64,000 nucleotides of DNA from contig CM042090.1 of NCBI GenBank assembly GCA_023512835.1, positions 7,956,843-8,020,842 of the forward strand. The letters run 5' to 3'. Of the stretch, positions 47,101 through 56,424 are shown in pieces. Both the position numbers and the translations under genes were made by a program. The notes under the pieces were generated by a model that had not been told where the DNA came from, did not search any database, and was given only the letters and a program-made list of their open reading frames with translations. How positions within the stretch are numbered: the first letter of the stretch is position 1; each line of letters starts with the position of its first letter. This DNA is from Taxillus chinensis. Lineage: Eukaryota; Streptophyta; Magnoliopsida; Santalales; Loranthaceae.

Positions 47101-50100
47101 ATTGTGTCTTCATGATATAAATCCTTGTCTTGAAGTCAAATTAATGCTTCATTTCATGCCTTAATCGATTTATCATATTATTTCTAATATTTTATTACTT
47201 TTAGAATCTTATCAAGTTAAAATAGATAAACTGGCAGCAAACAGACCTTATTTATAGCAAAAGGCCAAAAACAATAAAAGTTGGCTAAATATTAAAGGTT
47301 TGATTCAAGTTAAAACATATATCTCGAACTAGTTCAATCCTAGAGGATTTTGAGTTAAAACAATGGGCACTTCGATATCTCAAAGTAAAAGTAGGAGTTC
47401 AATATCTCGAAGAAGAAGAATCAATGAAGAGCCCCAATGCAAATAATGAAGGAGTTCTAGACAAAGAAGGACTTCGATATTTCAAAGTCTTATATCCCAA
47501 AGTAATCCAAGTACTCATTTCACCTTTGACTTCAAGACAAGGATTTATATCATGAAGGGATTCAATATCTCAAAGTAGCCTCCATCTTGAAATAATTCAA
47601 AATTCTATATTCCGAAGAGGAGAATCCCATCACACATCCCAAAGACTTTGAGATGAAGAATCATATCTCGAAGTAATTCAAATGCATATGTCAAAAGTGA
47701 TCATCTCAAAGTAAACTCTATGATCTTGAAGTGACACCATTTTCAATGAAACTGAGGCAGAGAGACGACTTATTCCCTGAGCCCTAGGCATAATGGGCAC
47801 TTGTCCACTGCCCATACCCTGTCATTGAGAGGTTGTCTTGCCCAAGTTGGATTTAAAAAAATGAATCCCGATTAATAGAAACTTTCTTAATCGTTTATGG
47901 TATTCCGTTCTATTTCAGATCTTGAATCCAAGTACTAGTTCGGATCTTGAAGCTTGTTCTCTTGTTCAGATTTCGGAGCTCGAAACTCAAATTCTTGTTC
48001 ATTCAGCTTATTGTTCAGATCTCAGCTTCTTATTCGGATTTCAGATTTCGGATCTCAGCTCCTTGACACTTAGAATTTCTTGAAATCCTTCTAAGTGTAA
48101 CTCAAGCACTAGACACGAGACACCATCAGTTTGACCAAAACACGCCATCCAACCAGATTTACAGCTGCTCTCCCAATCAGAGGATGTATAAGGCTTCTAA
48201 TAGATATGAGGTCCAGATTTACATACGTGAAATGAGGTCCTGACGCTTCATTGACAGTTTATTTCATAGAGAAAATAATAAAGGTATTATATTAAGATAG
48301 TTAATTTCACTGTTTTAATTACTGAAAAATGAATGCAAAGATGTAAAATACCCCTCGTGATGACAGCACTCGGCCATTGCAGAATCGAAAGTCCTGCAGA
48401 GCAAGCTGTATGAATTCTATCAAAACAAACATGAGTCCAAAATTAGTAACAACTAACAAGTGGGATCTATAGAAAGAGAAAAGAGGAAAGAGCAAATAAT
48501 GATAGAAAATAAAGGAGCCTCACTGTTCTTAATCAATTGACCCATACAAAACCTGCACAGACACTATCCTTGGATAAGCAGCACCACATTGAGCCGTCTC
48601 AATAAACTTCATGACACCATACGGTGTTTCATTACTGATTCCCACATATCTAATCTGAAACGTCATCCCCATGTTAGGAAGTCGTCCTCATTTGGTGAAA
48701 CATTAACTTAAATCCAGAAATTATGATATAACCACTTACTTTACCAACTTCAACAGCTCGACCTAAAGCATGGAGTTGTTCTTGTATTCTTACAGAGCAG
48801 AATTGACGAGTTGGATCATATTCATTTTCCCCAAACATGGGGACATAGCTAAAGTAACAAACAGTGAATAATTCGAATATAGAATGAACCAGACATGGCA
48901 TTGAAGAAAAATAAATGAATAATGTATACTAATTATGGAATTACAGGCTGAAATATATGAGAATTATAAAAAGTCCTATCTGAAAATATAACCTAGAAAT
49001 TATCTCACCCCAAAATATGGGAAAATAAACAAATATATATGCAGGAATAATAGACATACCGATCAGGCCAATGGATCTGATAAAGATCAATGTAGTCAGT
49101 TTGCATCCGCAACAAACTGCATCATTTCAATAAACAACCCTCTACAGCATAAGGGAAATTGGTTCAACAACCGCAGGGAAGGCTAGTGCATCTAATGCTA
49201 CAGAGTTTTCAAGAATCGTGAAAAGAGACTCGTGGCAAGGTGTTTGATTATATTAGAATTTAGAAGTGTTGTATTGTTTCGAATGCAATAATCAAGGAAT
49301 ACTCTAATGTAGAATTGTATAATCAGCAAGAATAACAAACTACTACAAGTAAGAGTATTATCATGGATACAATGCACATTTTTCTATCCTAAATAAACGC
49401 AAACGACATTAAAGAAAGATCAAACAAAACTCTGAAAAATGGATCAAGCATAACCCTGAAACAGCGCCCAAAGCACACATCAACAATGCGCAGTGTCAGC
49501 AAACAGTTTTTTCCAGCAAATGAACTGTTTTTCAAACCAAAACCCACCTCTTGTTAATGGCTTCGGTAATATTTTTCTCATCCAAGCTCTTGGGCCCACC
49601 CCGGATCCAAGTCATCTGCCCAGATGGCCCACTGACCTGATTTGAGAGACTATCAATAAATATAACATGAAACATGTTTATAACTTTTAAGGGAAATGAA
49701 TGAAAAAACATGTTTTACAAACTGTTTATAAATAATCCCAAAAAAAACCGACATAACAAACACTTGGAACAGGTTGTTTTTTGTTTTATAGACAAAAATA
49801 AGTTCCCCAAAACACCCTCCAAGGTAGCCCAAATTTTGTTAAACTCGGACAGGCAGCAATAAGAATCATTGAGACCTTTGTTGCCAAAACAATTCGGTTC
49901 CGAGGAATCTTTCGCTCTCGGATCCAGCGTCCGAGGTAGCGCTCGCTCCTTCCATGTGTTTGAGCACGCTGAGGCACTGGATACCTAGAACCATAGATGC
50001 CCATAAATATATACACGTTTGTGAGTGTGTATGAACATATGTGTGTGTATATATACCCAGACGTACTTACATCTCCGCGGAATCGAAGAAGTTGATTCCG

Positions 50101-50314
50101 GAATCGAAGGCTTGGTCGAGGAGGCCAAAGGACTGAGGCAACGAGTTCTGTTCGCCAAATGTCATGGTTCCTGCGCCCAAAGATGAGAAAAATTAAGGGG
50201 GCATTAAAACATTTGGAACGAAATGGGTTGAAATTGAGAATTGAAATACATAAAACCTAAGCAGAGCTTTGACACAGCAAGGTCAGGAGCGAGGTTGATG
50301 AGCGGTATAACCAT
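37282..50314 (-). CDS. Aldo-keto reductase (Tas-like), complete, 12 exons
   Basis: This is an NADP(H)-dependent aldo/keto reductase TIM-barrel enzyme, related to bacterial Tas and plant NADP-linked oxidoreductases; its substrate is unknown. Twelve exons join in phase to 1,074 nt (357 aa plus stop). The start MVIPLINLAPDLAVSKLCLG leads into TMTFGEQNSLPQSFGLLDQA. The AKR catalytic tetrad is visible as Asp in FFDSAEMY, Tyr in EMYPVPQ, Lys in LATKV and His in QIHWPDR. Later come VGISNETPYGVMKF, LLAYSPLAMGILSGKY, the cofactor-end segment VASAVFGATKSWQL, and the C terminus ARFPNPCP. No stops or frameshifts. Intron 8 is 10.2 kb and full of LTR sequence. A tRNA-Ala lies 119 bp upstream of the ATG on the same strand. 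A decayed partial copy lies at 51825-53190. Confidence 0.93.
38842..39165 (+). repeat. Dispersed repeat R1, copy 1
   Basis: It shares TCTTGAATCCAAGTACTAGT, CGGATCTCGAA, CTCCTTGACACT-like and CTTCTGAG-GTAACTCAAGC with 47926-48160, and CTTCAAAACTC and AACAATGTTCAGAACT with 51470-51650. All three copies have the same orientation. It is probably a piece of an LTR, but the family is unknown. Confidence 0.65.
39400..40818 (+). mobile_element. LTR-like remnant with GTCGACC minisatellite
   Basis: The stretch ends CAGAACGTGACA. It carries a leader-like part followed by CCGAGGAGGC/GAGCTATGGTTTGCTCACCC text, an architecture resembling the 59700-62015 LTR read in the same direction. 39590-39900 is a cluster of GTCGACC/GGTCAACATG words. 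Borders are approximate and no target-site duplication was found. Confidence 0.35.
39590..39900. repeat. Degenerate GTCGAC/GTCAAC-word minisatellite
   Basis: About a dozen copies of TGGTCGACATGG-like and GGTGTCGACCAC-like words at irregular 20-35 bp spacing. The same vocabulary occurs at 28850-29200, 41540-41600 and 42900-43090, in the same kind of LTR remnant. Confidence 0.6.
40819..44080 (+). mobile_element. Degenerate LTR-like sequence interrupted by a solo LTR
   Basis: It starts near TGAACAGTAATGTGACC. It includes a CTTTTCGTTCTTGCACC leader-like segment (compare GTTCTTTGCGTTCTTCG in the 59700 copy), GTCGACT words on both sides of an inserted LTR (41617-42875), and ends near GCGAGTGTGACAC. 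Attribution to the 2.3-kb LTR family is inference from word order. Confidence 0.3.
41617..42875 (-). mobile_element. Solo LTR (copia family L), minus orientation
   Basis: Read on the minus strand it begins TGTTGGATCTTTGGATTTAA and ends CTCTAGACC...GCATATACA. It matches the plus-strand LTR at 45386-46594 at both ends, with similar length (1,259 vs 1,209 bp). What follows its end (ATCAACCAAGCC) is not a primer-binding site, so it is a solo LTR. TTGAT occurs beside both ends but is offset by 2 bp on one side. Confidence 0.7.
43640..44920. other. AT-rich intron sequence, no recognised feature beyond LTR traces
   Basis: The part up to about 44080 may belong to the LTR-like remnant above. 44080-44920 contains no family I recognise on either strand. 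Confidence 0.35.
44930..45260 (-). pseudogene. Copia gag-pol fragment (protease region)
   Basis: Minus-strand text KWNLDSGFSHHVIDD (44960-45020) matches the copia protease/pre-integrase segment W-x-LDSGCSRHMTGD, with the DSG active site kept. Upstream (45080-45180) a degenerate stretch resembles the linker KxxWVPK found before it. It is broken by stops and lies next to the plus-strand LTR but in the opposite direction. Confidence 0.55.
45386..46594 (+). mobile_element. 5' LTR of copia family L with primer-binding site
   Basis: It begins TGTTGGATCTTCCAATTTGG and ends CTTGGCATATACA. TTGGTATCAGAAC follows at 46596, nearly the initiator-tRNA-Met primer-binding site of Ty1/copia elements. The interior is rich in TCTCGAAGT, TTCGAGA and ATCTCGAAAT words. 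No matching 3' LTR and no intact gag or pol follow, so the element is truncated. Confidence 0.75.
47280..47760. repeat. Degenerate array of ATATCTCGAAGTA-like words
   Basis: At least ten variants (CGATATCTCAAAGTA, AATATCTCGAAGAAG, TATATCCCAAAGTAA, CATATCTCGAAGTAA, CATCTCAAAGTAA) occur at irregular 25-60 bp spacing. The same vocabulary occurs inside the family L LTRs. Probably LTR-derived; non-coding. Confidence 0.5.
48352..50314 (-). other. Aldo-keto reductase exons 1-8
   Basis: Exons: 1, 50257-50314; 2, 50071-50170; 3, 49876-49984; 4, 49548-49636; 5, 49060-49116; 6, 48740-48848; 7, 48553-48654; 8, 48352-48416. All have GT-AG borders and joining phases. The group ends in SLLCRTFDSAMAECCHHEG. 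Exons 1-8 fall within the duplicated block; exons 3 and 4 are missing from the second copy. Confidence 0.93.
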
Positions 50315-50433
50315 TCTGAAACCTAAATGGAGAGAGAGAGAGAGAGAGAGAGGTGGCATAAAGAAATCACCGAGCATTAGGGAACGAGAGGAGGAGACGT
50401 GGGAAAGGATAATCAAAAAAGTGTAGAGAAAGT
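50241..50433 (-). promoter_or_regulatory. Reductase 5' leader between ATG and tRNA, with (GA)n and Pol III stop
   Basis: Between the reductase ATG (50314) and the tRNA 3' end (50434) lie a GA/CT microsatellite (50330-50352) and a run of six T on the transcribed strand (50415-50420). That run fits the RNA polymerase III terminator of the tRNA gene. The reductase 5' UTR or core promoter must therefore lie within or across the tRNA. Start sites cannot be fixed from sequence. Confidence 0.45.
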
Positions 50434-50506
50434 TGGAGATGCAGGGGATCGAACCCTGTACCTCTCGCATGCAAAGCGAGCGCTCTACCATTTGAGCTAC
50501 ATCCCC
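50434..50506 (-). tRNA. tRNA-Ala (anticodon TGC), copy 1
   Basis: The minus-strand gene is 73 nt and intronless. The acceptor stem GGGGATG pairs with CATCTCC (one G-U), with discriminator A. Box A reads TAGCTCAAATGG, box B GGTTCGATCCC. The anticodon loop CTTTGCATG gives TGC between CGCTCG- and CGAGAG-type stem strands. A T-run follows at 50415-50420. Cytosolic-type nuclear tRNA; CCA is not encoded. Confidence 0.95.
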
Positions 50507-50705
50507 ACACGTCAATATCTTTTTGACAATCTGTGTACAAGTCTGTTTGCCGCAGTCCGCATAACAACCCAATAATTTAAAAACCTCATTAATCCACGCT
50601 ATTTTTTTTTATCGATTTGTCCTTATTGTTTTAAAAAAATACCTTCAATAATAATTTTAAAATTTATATTATTATTATTATTGAGGCTATTTTTCTCATT
50701 ATACA

Positions 50706-51499
50706 TTTAAAATATATATGTATATAAATTTTTAAAAATAGTAAATTAAGAGTTCTTTGGTGCATTTAGGAGGTTTATCAGGTATAAAGTATGAAGTGCT
50801 ATTTGTTATTCTAATTACGTTGTTATTGTTAGTTATGGTTGTATTTACAGTATATGAATTTTAAAATGTAATTTGGTATTACTTATTAGGTGTTGAGGTG
50901 ACCTACAAGAGGTATAATTTATTGATTAAAGCAGTAGATTTCTATAGAAATATTTTTTTTTATATTTAAAGAAAAAAAATTAAAAAGTTTTAAAATTATT
51001 TCACACCAAACGCCCTATATTGAATTTTCTCTATAAAATTTATACAGTATTTTCTAATGTATTAAAAATAATATTCATTTCTTATAATTATTAAATTATG
51101 TCTAAAAAAATTTTTTTTGATGTTTTTTATAATATTAACTTTTATTTAATATTAAAGCATAAAAAATTTATTATTAAATAATATAAATAATATAAAATGT
51201 TATTTTAATAATATAAATAATAATTTAAAAAAATATTATGATGTATATTTAAATAGAAAAAAATAGTTTAGAATTATAAATTTAAGAGTGCCCTTCCATT
51301 TTAGAATTATCTATCACTACTTTAAAACGTTAATCGTAAGCCCGCACGCTCTTGACTCAGGGCTTTTTTTATTTTTCAACAATCGCTCACTCACTAGTAG
51401 TCGAGTTCGCCCGGTGCATATATACTTGAGTTGCGATACTGGTGGTCTAGTGCAGATTCGAATATTGTTCCAATTCCATCTTCAAAACTCCAATTCAAA
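50706..51499. other. Spacer between duplication copies
   Basis: Very AT-rich (50930-51280), with no gene or element ends recognised. From about 51440 it enters sequence related to repeat R1. Confidence 0.5.
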
Positions 51500-51824
51500 C
51501 AACAATGTTCAGAACTCTAAACTCGTTCTCTCCATCAGATTTGGGATCTCGGCTCCTTGACACTTACATAATTACTTGAAATCCTTCTGAGTGTAACTCA
51601 ACTCAAGCACTACACCTGTCGGTTTGACCAAAACACACCATCCAACCAGATTTATAGCTGCTCGATCTCCCAATCGGAGGTTGTAGAAGGCTTCTGATAG
51701 ATATAATAACATACGTGAAATGAGGTCTTGCTCACGTCATAGAGAAAATAATAAAGGTATTACATTAAGATAGTTAATTTCACTGTTCTAATTACTTGAA
51801 AATGAATGCAAAGATGTAAAATAC

Positions 51825-53190
51825 CTCTCGTGATGACAGCACTCGGCCATTGCAGAATCGAAAGTCCTGCAGAGCAAGCTGTGTGAATTCTATCAAAACA
51901 AACATGAGTCCAAAATTAGTAACAATAAAGGAGCCTCACTGTTCTTAATCAATTTACCCATACAAAACCTGCAGACACACTATATATCCTTGGATAGGCA
52001 GCGCTACAGCCGTCTCAATAAACTTCATGATTCCATACGGTGTTTCATTACTGACTCCCACATATCTAACCTGAAACGCCATCCCCATGTTAGGAAGTCG
52101 TCCTCATTTGGTGAAACATTAGCTTAAATCCATAATTATGATATAACCACTTACCTTACCAACTTCAACAGCTCGACCAAAGCATGGAGTTGTTCCTGTA
52201 TAATGCTTAATTACATAGCAGAACTGACGAACAGTGAATACTTCGAATATAGAATGAACCAGATACAGCACTGGAGAAAAAATAAATGAATAATGTATAC
52301 TGATTATGGAATGGTAGGCTGAAATATATGAGAATTATATGATTATATTCAGTTTGGAATGGTAGGCTGAATTATATGATTATATTCAGTTTCCTGTATA
52401 ATGCTTGCTTTCTTCCACGTGGTATATGATTTCCCAACATATATATACAAGAATAATAGACATACCGATCGGCCGGCCCAATGGATTCAATAACCTCAAT
52501 GTAGTCGGTTTGCATCCCCAACAAACTGCATCATTTCAATAAACCACCCTGTACAGCATAAGGGAAATTGGTTCAACAACCGCAGCTATGGCTAGCGCAT
52601 CTAATATACAGAGACTCATGCATCTAATAAGGGAAATTGGTTCAAGAATCATGCATCCATGTGATACGATAAAGAGACTCTTCACAAGGTGTTTGGGTAG
52701 TTTAGAAGTGTCGTATTGTTTCAATGATCAAGGAAATACACTAATGTAGCGATGTATGAAACAGCAAGAATAACAAAGTACTACTGGTAAGAGTATTATC
52801 ACGGATACAATGCACATTTTTGTATCCTAAATAAACGCAAACGACATTAAAGAAAGAACAAACAAAACTCTGAAAGATGGATCAAACATAACCCTGAAAC
52901 AGCGCCCAAAGCACACATCTACAATACACAGTGTCAGCGAACAGCGTTTTTCCAGCTATTGAAGAAGTTGATTCCAGAATCGAAGGCTTGGCCGAGGAGG
53001 CCAAAGGACTGAGGCAACGACTTCTGTTCGCCAAATGTCATGGTTCCTCCGCCCAAAGATGAGAAAATTTGAGGGGGCATTAAAATATTTGGAACGAAAT
53101 GGGTCGAAATCGAGAATTGAAATACGTAAAACCTAAGCAGAGCTTTGACACAGCAAAGGTCAGGAGCGAGGTTGAAGAGGGTATAACCAT
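51825..53190 (-). pseudogene. Aldo-keto reductase pseudogene (partial duplicate)
   Basis: Recognisable exon copies are 1 (53133-53190), truncated 2 (52961-53046), 5 (52466-52525), partial 6 (from 52155), 7 (51969-52070) and 8 (51825-51889). Exon 1 has a deletion and an insertion that cancel, giving MVIPSSTSLLTFAVSKLCLG. Exon 2 ends abruptly after FDSGINFF. Exons 3 and 4 are deleted, exon 5 is scrambled after MQTDYIE, and exon 6 has lost its 5' half and acceptor. Exons 9-12 were never included. It cannot make an enzyme. Confidence 0.9.
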
Positions 53191-53279
53191 TCCGAAACCT
53201 GAATGGAGAGAGAGAGAGGGGGGCATAAAGAAAACTCCGCGTCTCGGGGAATGAGAAGTGGGAAGGAATAATACAAAAG

Positions 53280-53352
53280 TGGAGATGCAGGGGATCGAAC
53301 CCTGTACCTCTCGCATGCAAAGCGAGCGCTCTACCATTTGAGCTACATCCCC
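53280..53352 (-). tRNA. tRNA-Ala (anticodon TGC), copy 2
   Basis: The tRNA body is identical to copy 1 over all 73 positions, with the same stems, box A, box B and discriminator A. TTTT on the transcribed strand follows at 53275-53278, a minimal Pol III terminator. It lies 89 bp upstream of the ATG remnant of the reductase pseudogene. Confidence 0.95.
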
Positions 53353-53739
53353 GCATGGCAGTACCCTTTTAATTATTTTTGAAGTTCTCGTGTCGCAGTC
53401 CGCATAAAACACAGCTGTAATAGAATTACTTAATATGATAATCAAATATGCTTAAACTATTTAGATAATCTATGAACGTGAATCACGTGATTACTTTAAA
53501 TGGATTATGAAGGTTACTATTTCATATTATTAATATTTTAGAAATATCATTAATTCACACTATTTTTGTCTCCATTTATCCTTAATGTTTCTAAAAAAAT
53601 ACCTTCAATAATAATATTTTAAAATTTTAAATTTATATTTATATTTATATTATTATTGAGGCTATTTATCTCATTACACTAGTTTTTTTCCCTTAAAAGA
53701 ACATGTGAGTGTGTGAAGTTTTGTGAAGCAAACCAGAAT

Positions 53740-53742
<3 letters not shown>

Positions 53743-53818
<76 letters not shown>
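53743..53818. repeat. (CT)n microsatellite, about 76 bp
   Basis: Uninterrupted CT dinucleotides on the plus strand, just outside duplication copy 2. Confidence 0.97.
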
Positions 53819-53819
<1 letters not shown>

Positions 53820-56419
53820 CTATTTTTGTTATTTACGTGTTACAAGGTCAAACCAATAGCTTGAAAATCCAAAAACATGACTAAGCTAAAGCACGCTCCC
53901 AACCATGGGCCAACACACGGCCAAAACTAAACTAGGACTGCCACAGACAAGCTAAAGCACGGCCGAAGTAATTAAAATAATCCTGCCATAGCAGATAAGA
54001 CAGACACAAATCCAAAACACTTCCCCAAAGCCGACCAGGGCCAAGGGTGTATCAAAGAGAGAGCAGGGAATTACAGCCCAAAATTAGAACAAAATCATCA
54101 AACAAACAAACACATACATCATACCAAAAACAGAGAGAGAGAGAGAGAGAGAACCAAAAGGCTAGACATAAACCACAAAATCCTCCCTAAAAATTGCACC
54201 ATTCTTCTATCCCACGAGTTAGAATGTGTTCCCCTAGATTCCTCGAGCAGTAGCAGACCACTACGATCCACGGAAGCAGCAAACAGAGGTAGTCGGACTG
54301 AGGAACTGGATGAATAAGGTAGTGAGTTTTTTTGTTTGGTGATGAATGGGGGAATTAGGAATTAGGTTCTGTGGAGATGGAGGGATCTAGGAGCTATGGG
54401 GTTTTTATGTAGGAGGTTGCGTAGAGGGACGGCCGCTTTCCGGCGAGAGATCCGGTCCTCGATTCTAGGGGTTGTAGGAGAGAGAGAGAGAGAGGAGAGG
54501 TGAAATTGGGGCAGCATAACCAACCGAGAGAGAGATCCCCTTCTTACCTCGTTTGATGCGCTTTTGATAGCCATCTTGCAGGAAGGAGAAGGGTAACTGG
54601 CGTTGCTGGTTACTGACCATAGATGGAGGATGGCCGGCCGGCGTGGATGGAGGTGGTTGAGGAAGAAGACGAGAGATACGGATAAGAGATGAGCTGTAAG
54701 GAGAGAAGCCGACAGTGCGTGGCGTTATCGGCTTGGCCGGACTCGCCGGTGGTCCTCCGGTGCGTTCGCCGGACGCGAGGTAGACGAAAGTGGGAGAAGA
54801 CAGAGAGAGATAGGGTTGCTGTCGTTTTTTTTTTCACTGGTGTTATTAAATTTGTAACTAATATTGTTATTAAAGAAAAATGATTTCCACCATTATTTTT
54901 TTTATTTTCACATATCGAATTTTTGTTAACGTGAAAAATTATTTTATAATTTTAACTCTAATATTATTCTTTATTTTATTCTTATTTTTATTAAAATAAA
55001 TTTTTTTAATTTTTTAATTTTTTATTATTAAATCTAAATAATTATTTTTAATTATAGCATTTTTCAAATGTAAAGAGAAAAATGAAGATTGTGTTTGAGT
55101 AATATTTTATGATTCAATTTTTTATTTGTATATAATAAAGAGACTCTTAGGTTTTCATTCTTGGTTGATTTTTTTAAGAATAATGTCTAGTTAATGAAGT
55201 TAAAGAAATGCTCTCGGGGAGGAATACATTAATAAAGTTTTCAAAACAAAATTTCCAAAGCTTTTAAATCTAACTCACGATTATTAAACCCTTCACCTTT
55301 CATTGCACATATGACATTTTTTATTTTTCTTTAATTTTTATTTTGTTAAGATCTTTTCGTAAAATATAAATAAAAATAAATGACAATGTAATAAATTTAA
55401 TCTTTCCCTCAAAGACAATATAAGATTTTAAATCTTAATTGTTACAAGACATAATCTTGCACTTAAGACACCAATATGAGTCTTTCCAGCTTGAGTCAAA
55501 ATTTTGACATAAGTAGGATTGAGACAATATTATAACAAAATTATTCAGGTATACTCTTCATATATCATAACATAACATATTATCAATTGAATTAATACTC
55601 TCTAATCATAAATGCAATAAATGAAGGTTATGCACCTCATAAAGGTTGGGTTATGATTGAGCCAAAAAGAAATTATTTGAAGTTGATGGCAATATATGAT
55701 TATTTTGGCATCAAAAGATGAAAATTGTTTTAAATACAAGAAATTGTTAATACGTAAATGAGATATGGGGATAGATTATAACAAATCTATAAAGGAGATA
55801 AATGGATAAAAAAGGCCAAGCTAAAAGTTTTCAAATAAAGGTATAAATTTCTCAAAATGCATAAAAATGAGTGTACAAAAATTCTTTACAAGATTGATAA
55901 ATACTATAAATGATATAAGGAGTTATAGTAAAATGATAAAAGATTCTACTATATAAGCACATTAGGGTTTCATTCAGTAAACAAGATGAAAATGAAGCAA
56001 AGACGCAATTGACAGTTGATCCAGGGTGGGAAACAAGAAGCAGGAGATAGAGATATGAAGTTTATTAAAGAAAATTTGGCACGAGTAAGTGACACACTCA
56101 ATCTAGTTCTTAGTCTTTTCCCACTAGGTTGATTTCACTTTTTGAGTGCAAGTTAAATCTCTGCTTAAGAGGTAATGTAATTTATACTTTTTAATTGTGT
56201 GTAGTCCATGTTTAACAATTTTGATTCAATGGTTATAAATTGGATGTTTTTAATTTTAAATGGGATGGATCTAGGATAGAGGAATAAGGAAAAGAGCAAA
56301 GTCACACAAATCCATATAACATAAATCATTTCTTCATGGATTTTAGATAATTTGTTATCACAAGTTTTTGAAATCATCTTTAATCTATATTGCCATAGGT
56401 GTAATTGGATAGTGTAATT
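53819..56419. other. Intergenic with a GC-rich island at 54240-54840
   Basis: 53820-54240 has no recognised feature apart from a short GA run (54132-54152). 54240-54840 is GC-rich with CpGs and looks like a promoter/5' UTR region, or a transposed piece of one. 54840-56419 is very AT-rich and featureless. No downstream exons of a gene were found on either strand. Confidence 0.4.
54548..54574 (-). other. Possible first coding exon (9 codons), orphan
   Basis: Within the GC-rich island the minus strand reads ATGGCTATCAAAAGCG..., MAIKSASNE, followed by a good donor GAG|GTAAGAAG at 54547. It is preceded by about 250 nt of pyrimidine-rich leader-like sequence. No continuing exon could be found in the window, so this is either an orphan first exon, a non-coding RNA start or chance. 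Confidence 0.2.
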
Positions 56420-56424
56420 GGATA

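Larger units (their letters stand above)
38120..48351 (-). other. Aldo-keto reductase intron 8 (10.2 kb)
   Basis: The intron has gtattt and tttag borders. It contains related repeats near both ends (38842-39165; 47926-48160), LTR-like remnants with GTCGACC-type words, two copies of a 1.2-kb LTR in opposite orientation, a copia pol fragment and a stretch of ATCTCGAAGTA-like words. No host exon was seen in it. Confidence 0.75.
47990..50705 (-). repeat. Tandem segmental duplication, copy 1
   Basis: The block contains repeat R1, exons 1-8 of the aldo-keto reductase, tRNA-Ala and upstream sequence to AATACCTTCAATAATAA...TTGAGGCTATTT. The same order recurs at 51500-53677 in the same orientation. 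Similarity is high in exons, introns and flanks. Confidence 0.85.
51500..53677 (-). repeat. Tandem segmental duplication, copy 2
   Basis: This is the counterpart of 47990-50705. Relative to copy 1 it lost about 580 bp: the 3' end of exon 2 and all of exons 3 and 4 are gone, the join lying at 52960/52961. It also lost part of exon 6. The tRNA and outer flank are retained. Confidence 0.85.

Noticed and set aside
50204..50572. Minus-strand frames crossing the tRNA (text GDVAQMVERSLCMREVQGSI)
   Set aside because: They are read-through translations of the tRNA-Ala gene, a common annotation artefact.
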